Assembly: GCA_015069095.1 (NCBI GenBank)
Contig: SVJH01000018.1
Location: 1 to 43,648, forward strand
Source: Oscillospiraceae bacterium
GTDB taxonomy: Bacteria; Bacillota; Clostridia; UMGS1810
DNA length: 43,648 nucleotides
Direction of reading: 5' to 3'
Both the position numbers and the translations under genes were made by a program. Shown here piece by piece: positions 25,268 through 32,053 of the stretch; the stretch's first letter is position 1, and each line of letters begins with the position of its first letter. Below the pieces are notes generated by a model, which was given only the letters and a program-made list of their open reading frames with translations, was not told the DNA's origin and ran no database searches.

Positions 25268-25880
25268 TTATTTTCACCTGTATTCTGTTTAGTTCTTCCT
25301 CAAGTTCATCAAACATTTCATTTACATCTTTATAAAGTAAATTCATAAGCGATTCGCCAAGGTCTATTTTCCATTCACCGTTTACATTTATAACTTTTAT
25401 ATCCACTACTCTTTCGTAATTTGAATATTTTTTATCTTTCATAAGATTGTTAAAATCATCAGTAATAAGTTTACCCGGATCATTGTTTTTTCCATCTCCA
25501 AGCACAGATAAAGAATCTACTGTATGTCTTAACACAATCGGAACAAAATCCGACATAATTTGCTTTATATTTATTGATTTTACATTTACATGAACCATTG
25601 AAGTCTGAGCATCAACACTGTCAACAGATACAATTTTATACTCAATATTTTTAAGAATCGTTTTTATAATTTCGCCTTCCGCACCAAGTTTTTTAAGGCT
25701 GTCTTTATCTATTCCTATATCCTCATTTAAAAGATGTTTCTTTGCTTTGTCAAAGTCGAGTTTCTTAACATTTTTAAACATTTCCTCAACTGCTTTTGAC
25801 GGTGTTTTAGCACCTGAACATCCGCTAAATAAAAGCACCGGTATAATTAAAAGTGCTATTAGTTTTAAAATTTTTTTCAT
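25260..25880 (-). CDS. Lipoprotein, DUF4878-like
   Basis: A 206-aa protein with a signal peptide and lipobox (LLFSGC, Cys near residue 21) followed by TPSKAVEEMFKNVKKLDFDKAKKHL, the pattern of NTF2-like DUF4878 lipoproteins. The function of these is unknown. The start is the ATG at 25880; an upstream start at 25940 would run into the mgtE end. It sits between mgtE and a second lipoprotein gene. Confidence 0.75.
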   Translation of the reverse strand: MKKILKLIALLIIPVLLFSGCSGAKTPSKAVEEMFKNVKKLDFDKAKKHLLNEDIGIDKDSLKKLGAEGEIIKTILKNIEYKIVSVDSVDAQTSMVHVNVKSINIKQIMSDFVPIVLRHTVDSLSVLGDGKNNDPGKLITDDFNNLMKDKKYSNYERVVDIKVINVNGEWKIDLGESLMNLLYKDVNEMFDELEEELNRIQVKINE

Positions 25881-25921
25881 CTTACTTACGCCTTTCTCAT
25901 CGGTTAGATTAAGCGCCAGAT

Positions 25922-27310
25922 TTATTTTATAATCTGACACATAAATACATTTGCTATATTAAAAAATATAAGAACAGAACAAGTATCAAGTATAGTTGTA
26001 ATAATCGGTGCCGCCATAATTGCAGGGTCAAGTTTGCATTTTTTTGCAACAATAGGAAGAATACATCCTATAACTTTTGCAAGTACGACAACAAGTACAA
26101 GTGTAATTCCAAGAACAAGTGCAAGTATATATGCATTTATATCCTGAGATTTGTTATACATAATGATAATTCTTATTGCATTAACAACTGAAAGCAAAAA
26201 ACCTACTACAAGAGCAATTCTAAATTCTTTAAAAATTGCTTTTAGTAAATCTTTTGATTTAATCTCATCAAGAGCAAGACCACGAATTACCATTGTAGAA
26301 GATTGCGAACCGCAGTTTCCGCCTGTACCCATAAGCATTGGTATAAATGATACCAAAATAGGAACAGTCTTAAATGCAGTTTCATATTCCTGAATAATCA
26401 TTCCGGTTACTGTTGCTGAAAGCATAAGGAATAAAAGCCATAAAATTCTGTTTTTTGAATGTGTCCAGACACTTGTTTTAAAGTATGATTCAGTTGTTGG
26501 ATTGATAGCCGCCATTTTTGAAAAGTCTTCTGTACTTTCTTCAATAATGACTTCCATAGCATCGTCAAATGTAACAATACCTACAAGTCTGTCTTCATTA
26601 TCAACAACAGGTATTGCCATAAAATCGTACTTATCAAATTTTATTGCTATTGCTTCTTTATCTTCGAGTGTATTTGCAAAAATAACATTAGTTTCCATAA
26701 TATCTGATATTTTTGCACTGCTGTCTGCCAAAAGAAGCGTTCTTACAGTAACTAACCCTTCAAGTTTCCTGTTTTTATCAACAACATAGCAGGTATAAAT
26801 AGTTTCTTTATCATACCCTGTTTTTCTTATTCTTTCAAACGCGTCGGCAACTGTCATATCTTTTTTCAAATCGACAAACTCAATTGTCATAACACTTCCG
26901 ACACTATCTTTTGGATAGTTTAATATTTCGTTTATTGCCTTTCTTGCATCAGGCTGAGAGTTTTTTAGTATTCTTTTTACCACGTTTGCAGGCATCTCTT
27001 CAATAATGTCAACTGTATCATCGACAAAAAGTTCATCAAGGACTTCTTTAAGTTCTCTGTCAGTAAAAGATTTTATAAGATGCTCTTGTGTATCGGAATC
27101 CATATCGACAAAAACTTCCGATGCAAATTCTTTTGGAAGTATTCTGAAAATATATGCAAGATGTGCCATTTCAATCTGGCTTAAAATACTTGCCACATCC
27201 GTTGGATTTAACTGCGATAAAATTTCTTTAATTTTTGTAAACTGTCTTTTTGAAAGAAGAAGTTCTACTTCTTGAAGTAGTTCTTCTTCATTTAAAATAT
27301 TTTCTTCCAT
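25922..27310 (-). CDS. mgtE: Magnesium transporter MgtE
   Basis: A 462-aa Mg2+ channel of the cell membrane, gated by internal Mg2+. The N-terminal domain (about 1-130) has the helical repeat around LNPTDVASIL; two CBS domains follow (about 140-255, YPKDSVGSVMT, VVDNEDRLVGIVTFDDAMEVI); five membrane helices (about 285-460) include PILVSFIPMLMGTGGNCGSQSSTMVIRGLAL split between helices, the pore region. It is preceded by an M-box riboswitch, a terminator and a leader ORF, and its start codon lies inside a hairpin. First structural gene of a five-gene operon ending with trxA. Confidence 0.96.
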   Translation of the reverse strand: MEENILNEEELLQEVELLLSKRQFTKIKEILSQLNPTDVASILSQIEMAHLAYIFRILPKEFASEVFVDMDSDTQEHLIKSFTDRELKEVLDELFVDDTVDIIEEMPANVVKRILKNSQPDARKAINEILNYPKDSVGSVMTIEFVDLKKDMTVADAFERIRKTGYDKETIYTCYVVDKNRKLEGLVTVRTLLLADSSAKISDIMETNVIFANTLEDKEAIAIKFDKYDFMAIPVVDNEDRLVGIVTFDDAMEVIIEESTEDFSKMAAINPTTESYFKTSVWTHSKNRILWLLFLMLSATVTGMIIQEYETAFKTVPILVSFIPMLMGTGGNCGSQSSTMVIRGLALDEIKSKDLLKAIFKEFRIALVVGFLLSVVNAIRIIIMYNKSQDINAYILALVLGITLVLVVVLAKVIGCILPIVAKKCKLDPAIMAAPIITTILDTCSVLIFFNIANVFMCQIIK

Positions 27311-27350
27311 GTCTTATCCTCCAATTCGCTGTTATATTATGATAAGACAT
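27309..27350 (-). promoter_or_regulatory. mgtE: Hairpin sequestering the mgtE start codon
   Basis: On the minus strand ATGTCTTATC (27341-27350) is perfectly complementary to GATAAGACAT (27309-27318). The latter includes the A and T of the mgtE ATG and the last base of its GGAGG (27318-27322), and the rest of the ribosome site lies in the loop. Forming this 10-bp stem should block mgtE translation. Confidence 0.7.
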
Positions 27351-27362
27351 TAAGCCTAAAAA

Positions 27363-27452
27363 TTATACATTAAAACGGCCGCACATTATGCAGCTTAAAT
27401 GAATGCATAAATTAGGAGGTTTAATGTCATTGCCGGTACTGTCTGCGACCAT
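27363..27452 (-). CDS. Putative mgtE leader peptide, 29 aa
   Basis: A short ORF between the M-box terminator and mgtE, beginning MVADSTGNDIKPPN and carrying three cysteines in its second half. It has a good AAAGGGTG site 8 bases before ATG and ends 52 bp before mgtE. The Lys-Pro-Pro codons are AAA-CCT-CCT; this CCTCCTAATT run (27410-27419) can pair with AATTGGAGG at the mgtE ribosome site with one bulge. Early acidic residues and two prolines recall the Mg2+-sensing MgtL leader of enterobacteria, but there is no sequence homology. Whether it is translated is unknown. Confidence 0.5.
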   Translation of the reverse strand: MVADSTGNDIKPPNLCIHLSCIMCGRFNV

Positions 27453-27473
27453 TTTATTCACCCTTTCTTCTTT

Positions 27474-27500
27474 AAAAAAAGCCTACCGCTTTTGGTAGGC
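27474..27500 (-). terminator. M-box-controlled intrinsic terminator
   Basis: On the minus strand GCCTACC-loop-GGTAGGC (27481-27500) is followed by seven T (27474-27480). The 5' arm CCTACC is complementary to GGTAGG in the aptamer flank (27660-27665), giving a plausible antiterminator. Confidence 0.85.
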
Positions 27501-27512
27501 TTAATAAGCAAT

Positions 27513-27675
27513 AAACTTACTTTTTTAACCGTTACAAGCTTTAGTATCACAGGGCATGAAATTGCATTAGATTATACCTTGATTCGATATGACCTGCTAA
27601 CCTTCTCATAGTGTCTCCACTATTTTGCGGCAGCAACCCGTATCCCTGTGGTAACCTTACCTACCGATTAAGTTT
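27513..27675 (-). promoter_or_regulatory. M-box (ykoK leader) magnesium riboswitch
   Basis: On the minus strand, the aptamer is closed by AAACTTA/TAAGTTT (27669-27675 with 27513-27519). It contains the conserved GGTAGGTAAGG, ATACGGGTTGCTGCC, an ATAGTGGAGACACTAT hairpin and GTGATACTAAAGC, matching the M-box consensus in order. High Mg2+ should stabilise the aptamer, allow the downstream terminator to form and shut off the mgtE operon. Confidence 0.9.
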
Positions 27676-27704
27676 ATTCTATCACATTTTGCAAGGCGTG
27701 TCAA
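27676..27704 (-). promoter_or_regulatory. Promoter of the M-box/mgtE transcript
   Basis: On the minus strand: TTGACA (27699-27704), a 17-bp spacer and TAGAAT (27676-27681). It overlaps the last codons of spmB, and transcription would begin at the base of the aptamer. Confidence 0.85.
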
Positions 27705-28219
27705 TTAAAAAAGTTACGACAAATTAAAATACTTAAAAACAATGCAAAAGCATCCGATAAAAGCGCGCATTTTAGAGTATGTCGTGTGTTTTTTATACCT
27801 ATTGCACCAAAGTAAACTGTAAGAGCATAAAATGTAGTTTCACTTGAGCCCATAATTACACTTGCACATCTTCCGATAAATGAATCTGTCCCATATGTTT
27901 TAAATAAATCTGTTGCCATTGCAAGCGAGCCGCTTCCTGAAATTGGTCTCACTAAAGAAAACGGAAGCAGTTCAGATGGAAATTTTATAAAATTGGCAAC
28001 CGGACTTATAGCTTTTATTAAAATATCAAGAGCACCACTTGCTTTAAACATATTTACTGCAATAAAAATACCAATCATTGGTCCTATAATATTTGCAATT
28101 GTTGCAATTCCATCTTTTGTGCCTTCCAAAAATGCTGAGTATATGTTTACTTTTTTGTATAATCCGTATGAAATTATTAAAAATATCATACTTGGCACAG
28201 CAAAAGAAGATACACTCAT
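27701..28219 (-). CDS. spmB: Spore maturation protein B
   Basis: A 172-aa membrane protein of the nucleoside-recognition (Gate) family with about five helices. Recognisable segments are VNIYSAFLEGTKDGI, MFKASGALDILIKAISPV, PLFSLVRPISGSGSLA-like SLVRPISGSGSLAMATDLF, and GSSETTFYALTVYFGAIGIK. SpmA and SpmB together affect dehydration of the spore core and heat resistance. It overlaps spmA by 4 bp (coupled translation) and ends at the promoter of the M-box transcript. Confidence 0.94.
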   Translation of the reverse strand: MSVSSFAVPSMIFLIISYGLYKKVNIYSAFLEGTKDGIATIANIIGPMIGIFIAVNMFKASGALDILIKAISPVANFIKFPSELLPFSLVRPISGSGSLAMATDLFKTYGTDSFIGRCASVIMGSSETTFYALTVYFGAIGIKNTRHTLKCALLSDAFALFLSILICRNFFN

Positions 28220-28800
28220 ATTCTTCCCCTTTTTTCATAATATTTTGAAATGCATATTGCAAAAATTGCTGTAAATATTGACACAATCCAGATTGGCACA
28301 ATTATTTCGCCGGGATTTATTGAGCCAAGCGATGAACGAATTGCTATAAGAGTTGATGGTATAAGCTGAATTGATGCAGTATTTAACACAACAAAAGTGC
28401 ACATTTCGCCTGTGGCATCTTTGCCGTTTGACATCTTTTTAAGTTCCTCCATCGCTTTAAGACCGAGCGGTGTTGCGGCGTTTGCAAGTCCTAAAAAATT
28501 TGCTACCATATTAAGCGAAATCAGTTTTAATGCTTTTGAATCCTTTTTTAGTTTTGGAAAAATTATTCTTGTAACAGGGCTTATAAGTTTTACAAAAATA
28601 TTTGTAAGTCCGCTTTTTGATGCAATTTGCATCATTCCGCACCACATAATCATTGAGCCTGCAAATGAAAAAAGTGAATTTATTGCATCATTTGCACCAT
28701 TAAAAAGTGCATTGACAGTTAAATCCATTGTATTTGTAAAACAAGATGTAACAAGTGAAATTATTATTAAAAATCCCCAGATATAGTTAATTTGTATCAC
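28216..28800 (-). CDS. spmA: Spore maturation protein A
   Basis: A 194-aa membrane protein of the same family as SpmB. It shows the signature NMVANFLGLANAATPLGLKAMEEL near residue 105 and NTASIQLIPSTLIAIR. It acts with SpmB in spore core dehydration. The start is uncertain: the GTG at 28800 abuts its ribosome site (AGAGG), and the spacing fits better with an ATT at 28791, which would begin I-N-Y-I-W. A CATAAAAT sequence about 25 bp upstream could be a sigma-E -10 element, but this is weak. Confidence 0.94.
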   Translation of the reverse strand: MIQINYIWGFLIIISLVTSCFTNTMDLTVNALFNGANDAINSLFSFAGSMIMWCGMMQIASKSGLTNIFVKLISPVTRIIFPKLKKDSKALKLISLNMVANFLGLANAATPLGLKAMEELKKMSNGKDATGEMCTFVVLNTASIQLIPSTLIAIRSSLGSINPGEIIVPIWIVSIFTAIFAICISKYYEKRGRI

Positions 28801-28872
28801 CCTCTTATACTTTGATTTTATGATGAAAAACTGTAAAATTATTACATTTTAATTAAACTTTGGAATATTCTA

Positions 28873-28901
28873 TTTACAAATGTCTAAAAATAATATAAAA
28901 T
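28873..28901 (+). promoter_or_regulatory. abrB: abrB promoter
   Basis: TTTACA (28873-28878), a 17-bp spacer and TAAAAT (28896-28901), 37 bp before the ATG. Confidence 0.7.
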
Positions 28902-28937
28902 GTCAAAAGTAATCAATAAATTAAGGCGGTGTTATAA

Positions 28938-29186
28938 ATGCTCAAATCAACCGGTATTGTCAGAAAAATTGACGAACTCGGTCGTGTTACACTTCCGAGC
29001 GAACTTAGAAAAACTCTTGATATTGACGTAAAAGACGGTCTTGAAATTTTTATTGAAGGAAATACTATTGTTCTTAAAAAATATGAACCTTCATGCATCT
29101 TTTGCGGTAATGCAAGAAACGTTATTAACTACAAAGAAAAAAACATATGTTTAGAATGTCTTGATGAACTAAAACTTACAAAATAA
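28938..29186 (+). CDS. abrB: AbrB-family transition-state regulator with C-terminal zinc knuckle
   Basis: An 82-aa DNA-binding protein. The N-terminal swapped-hairpin AbrB domain (1-50) carries KSTGIVRKIDELGRVTLPSELRKTLDI. The C-terminal part holds CIFCGNARN and NICLECLDEL, two CxxC pairs that should bind one zinc, the form usual in Clostridia. AbrB proteins repress sporulation and stationary-phase genes during growth. It has its own promoter and terminator and is divergent from spmA-spmB, which it may control. Confidence 0.93.
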   Translation: MLKSTGIVRKIDELGRVTLPSELRKTLDIDVKDGLEIFIEGNTIVLKKYEPSCIFCGNARNVINYKEKNICLECLDELKLTK

Positions 29187-29191
29187 TTTTA

Positions 29192-29233
29192 AGCCGATTG
29201 CTTTTTAAGTAATCGGCTGATATTTTTTTAAAG
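29192..29233 (+). terminator. abrB: Terminator after abrB
   Basis: AGCCGATT/AATCGGCT stem (29192-29199, 29211-29218) followed by GATATTTTTTT. Confidence 0.85.
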
Positions 29234-29247
29234 TATGCATAAAATAC

Positions 29248-29276
29248 TTGAAAACTTAAACATAAAATGGTATAAT
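29248..29276 (+). promoter_or_regulatory. metG: metG-tatD promoter
   Basis: TTGAAA (29248-29253), a 17-bp spacer and TATAAT (29271-29276). No T-box leader fits in the roughly 40 bp left before the start. Confidence 0.8.
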
Positions 29277-29325
29277 TGTGTAAATATGTTGATTATTTTT
29301 CCAAAAACTGAAAGGAATGATAAAT

Positions 29326-31260
29326 ATGGAAAAATTCTATATAACCACGGCTATTGCCTACACTTCAAGAAAACCTCACATCGGAAATACTTATGAAATA
29401 ATTTTAACTGACGCTATCGCACGTTTTAAACGTCAGATTGGTAACGATGTTTTCTTTTTAACAGGTACTGACGAACATGGTCAAAAAATTGAAGAAATTG
29501 CAAAAGAAATCGGTGTTTCTCCAAAACAGTATGTAGATGGTGTTGCCGGCGAAATTAAAACTATCTGGGATTTAATGAATACAAGTTATGATAAATTTAT
29601 CCGTACAACAGATGACTATCACGAAAAAGTTGTTCAGAAAATCTTTAAAAAATTATATGATCAGGGCGATATTTACAAAAGTGAATATGAAGGTCACTAC
29701 TGTGTGCCTTGCGAAACTTTCTTTACTGAAACTCAACTTGTAGACGGAAAATGTCCTGACTGCGGAAGAGAAGTTAAAAAAGCAAAAGAAGAAGCATATT
29801 TCTTTAAAGTAAGTAAATATCAGGATCAACTTATGAAACACATTGAAGAAAACCCTGAATTTATTATGCCCGAATCAAGAAAAAAAGAAATGGTAAATAA
29901 CTTTATTAAACCGGGACTACAAGACCTTTGCGTTTCTCGTTCTTCATTTAAATGGGGTGTTCCTGTAAGTTTCGATGATAAACACGTTATTTACGTTTGG
30001 ATTGATGCACTTTCTAACTACATTACTGCACTTGGCTACGATGTAGACAAAAGTGGAGATTTATACAAAAAATACTGGCCTGCTAATGTCCATATTATCG
30101 GAAAAGATATTCTTCGTTTCCATACAATTTACTGGCCTATTATACTTATGGCGCTTGGCGAACCCCTACCTAAACAGGTATTTGGTCATCCTTGGCTACT
30201 TAACGGCGACAGTAAAATGAGCAAATCATTAGGAAATGTTATTTATGCCGATGATTTAGTACGTCATTTTGGTGTTGATGCTGTAAGATACTATGTTCTT
30301 CGTGAAATGCCTTATGCACAGGACGGAACTATTACTTACGAAACAATTATATCACGTTTCAATGCTGACCTTGCAAACACGCTTGGTAATCTTGTTAACA
30401 GAACAGTTGCTATGAGCAAAAAGTATTTTGATGGTAAAATCGAAAATACATCTGTTTGTGATGAACTTGATAACGATTTAATTAAAACTGCTCTTGAAAC
30501 AAAAGACAATGTCATTTCCAAAATGAATGAATTTAAAGTTGCAGATTCACTTGAAATTATTATAAATCTTGCAAGAAGATTAAATAAGTACATCGACGAA
30601 ACAATGCCTTGGGCACTAGCAAAAGAAGAAACAAGTCTTCCAAGACTTAAAACAGTTTTATATAACCTTATTGAAGGCATAAGATATCTTGGTGTATTAC
30701 TAAAACCTTTTATGCCTGAAACTGCAGATGAAATTCTAAAACAAATCGGTGCTAAATACACAGATATCGCATCACTTAATGAATTTGGCAAAACAGAATC
30801 AAATACTTTTGTTGGGGAAGCAAAACCACTTTTCCAGCGTATAGACGAAGCAAAAAAACTTGAAGAAATTACCAAAGAAGTGGAAGAAGCAAAGAAAAAA
30901 GCACAAAAAGAAGTTAAAAAGGAAGAAGAAAAAGTTAGCGAAATTTCTATTGACGATTTTGCTAAAGTTGAACTTAAAGTCGGCGAAGTTATTGAATCAA
31001 AACCTGTTGAAGGTGCAGATAAACTTTTAGTTTCAAAAATCAAAATCGGAGACGAGGTAAGACAAATCGTTTCAGGAATTGCAAAATACTACAATCCTTC
31101 TGATTTAATAGGTAAGAAAGTTGTTGTTGTAACAAATCTTAAACCTGTAAAACTTCGCGGTGTACTTTCTGAAGGTATGATACTTGCAGCAAGTGATGGA
31201 AAAGATTTATCTCTTATTACACCTGATAAAGATTTTGAAAGCGGAAGCGAAGTGAGATAA
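29326..31260 (+). CDS. metG: Methionyl-tRNA synthetase
   Basis: A 644-aa class I aminoacyl-tRNA synthetase charging tRNA-Met. It shows the HIGH-type KPHIGNTYE (near 15), GTDEHGQKIEE, one zinc knuckle (CVPCETFF...CPDCGRE, near 130-145), KMSKSLGN (near 300), an anticodon-binding helical domain, a lysine/glutamate-rich linker (about 515-535) and a C-terminal tRNA-binding OB domain (VELKVGEVIES...KLRGVLSEGMILAA). I start at ATG 29326: AAAGGA lies 9 bases upstream, whereas it directly abuts the ATG at 29317. Its stop overlaps the tatD start (TAATG). Confidence 0.97.
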   Translation: MEKFYITTAIAYTSRKPHIGNTYEIILTDAIARFKRQIGNDVFFLTGTDEHGQKIEEIAKEIGVSPKQYVDGVAGEIKTIWDLMNTSYDKFIRTTDDYHEKVVQKIFKKLYDQGDIYKSEYEGHYCVPCETFFTETQLVDGKCPDCGREVKKAKEEAYFFKVSKYQDQLMKHIEENPEFIMPESRKKEMVNNFIKPGLQDLCVSRSSFKWGVPVSFDDKHVIYVWIDALSNYITALGYDVDKSGDLYKKYWPANVHIIGKDILRFHTIYWPIILMALGEPLPKQVFGHPWLLNGDSKMSKSLGNVIYADDLVRHFGVDAVRYYVLREMPYAQDGTITYETIISRFNADLANTLGNLVNRTVAMSKKYFDGKIENTSVCDELDNDLIKTALETKDNVISKMNEFKVADSLEIIINLARRLNKYIDETMPWALAKEETSLPRLKTVLYNLIEGIRYLGVLLKPFMPETADEILKQIGAKYTDIASLNEFGKTESNTFVGEAKPLFQRIDEAKKLEEITKEVEEAKKKAQKEVKKEEEKVSEISIDDFAKVELKVGEVIESKPVEGADKLLVSKIKIGDEVRQIVSGIAKYYNPSDLIGKKVVVVTNLKPVKLRGVLSEGMILAASDGKDLSLITPDKDFESGSEVR

Positions 31261-32018
31261 TGTTTTTTGATTCTCATGCTCACTATGATGACGAGCGTTT
31301 TAACGAAGACAGAGAAGAAGTTTTAAAACTTTTAAAAGAAAATAACATTACAAGAGTAGTTAATATCGGCGCCGATATTCCAACTTCAAAAAATGCAATA
31401 AATCTTGCAAACAAATACGATTTTATATATGCTTCTGTTGGTGTTCATCCGCACGAAGCAGAAAGTATGACTGACGACGATATTTTGCTTATAAAAGAAA
31501 TGTCAAAAGAAGAAAAAGTTGTTGCAATAGGCGAAATCGGACTTGATTATTACTACGACAATTCTCCAAGAGATGTACAAAAATATTGGTTTGAAGCACA
31601 ACTTGACCTTGCAAAAGAAATAAATATGCCGGTTGTAATCCATATGCGTGATGCAACCGAAGATACAATAAGCATTTTAAAGAATATAAATCACAAAGAC
31701 TGTGTAATTCACTGTTTTTCAGGAAGCAGGGAAACAGCGAAAATTATGCTTGATTTAGGATATTATATTTCATTTGCAGGGCCTGTTACCTTCAAGAATG
31801 CAAAAGGCATTTTAGATGTTGTATCTTTTGTTCCGGATGACAGGTTTTTTATTGAAACAGACTGTCCGTATCTTACTCCTGAGCCAAATCGTGGCAAAAG
31901 GAATAACTCAATATATATGATTGATACAGCAAAAAAAATTGCCGAAATAAGAAATACCACGCTTGAACATATTGCGAAAATAACATTTGACAACGCATCA
32001 AGCTTTTACAGAATATAA
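31260..32018 (+). CDS. tatD: TatD family metal-dependent hydrolase (DNase)
   Basis: A 252-aa TIM-barrel metal enzyme. Metal-binding motifs are FDSHAHYDD at the start, GEIGLDYYYD (near 93), VIHMRDA, VIHCFSGS, and ETDCPYLTPEP near 205. TatD enzymes are 3'-5' DNA exonucleases with likely repair roles. The start codon overlaps the metG stop (TAATG), so the genes are coupled, a common metG-tatD arrangement in Firmicutes. Confidence 0.95.
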   Translation: MFFDSHAHYDDERFNEDREEVLKLLKENNITRVVNIGADIPTSKNAINLANKYDFIYASVGVHPHEAESMTDDDILLIKEMSKEEKVVAIGEIGLDYYYDNSPRDVQKYWFEAQLDLAKEINMPVVIHMRDATEDTISILKNINHKDCVIHCFSGSRETAKIMLDLGYYISFAGPVTFKNAKGILDVVSFVPDDRFFIETDCPYLTPEPNRGKRNNSIYMIDTAKKIAEIRNTTLEHIAKITFDNASSFYRI

Positions 32019-32020
32019 CA

Positions 32021-32053
32021 AAAAGAGAATGGTTACTTACCATTCTCTTTTTT
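32021..32053. terminator. Bidirectional terminator between tatD and the sulfatase gene
   Basis: A 12-bp stem AAAAGAGAATGG/CCATTCTCTTTT (32021-32032, 32040-32051), ending in T on the plus strand and in TTTTTG on the minus strand; the sulfatase stop codon lies inside it. Confidence 0.85.

Noticed and set aside
27424-27498. Plus-strand mini-ORF (24 aa) opposite the mgtE leader, preceded by AGGAGG
   Set aside because: The AGGAGG is the complement of the CCTCCT codons of the leader and no plus-strand promoter is seen; it also runs into the terminator stem. The minus-strand reading fits the mgtE transcript. Not fully excluded.
30336-31043. 235-aa minus-strand ORF inside metG
   Set aside because: Antisense shadow with serine/phenylalanine-rich composition typical of a reversed AT-rich gene.
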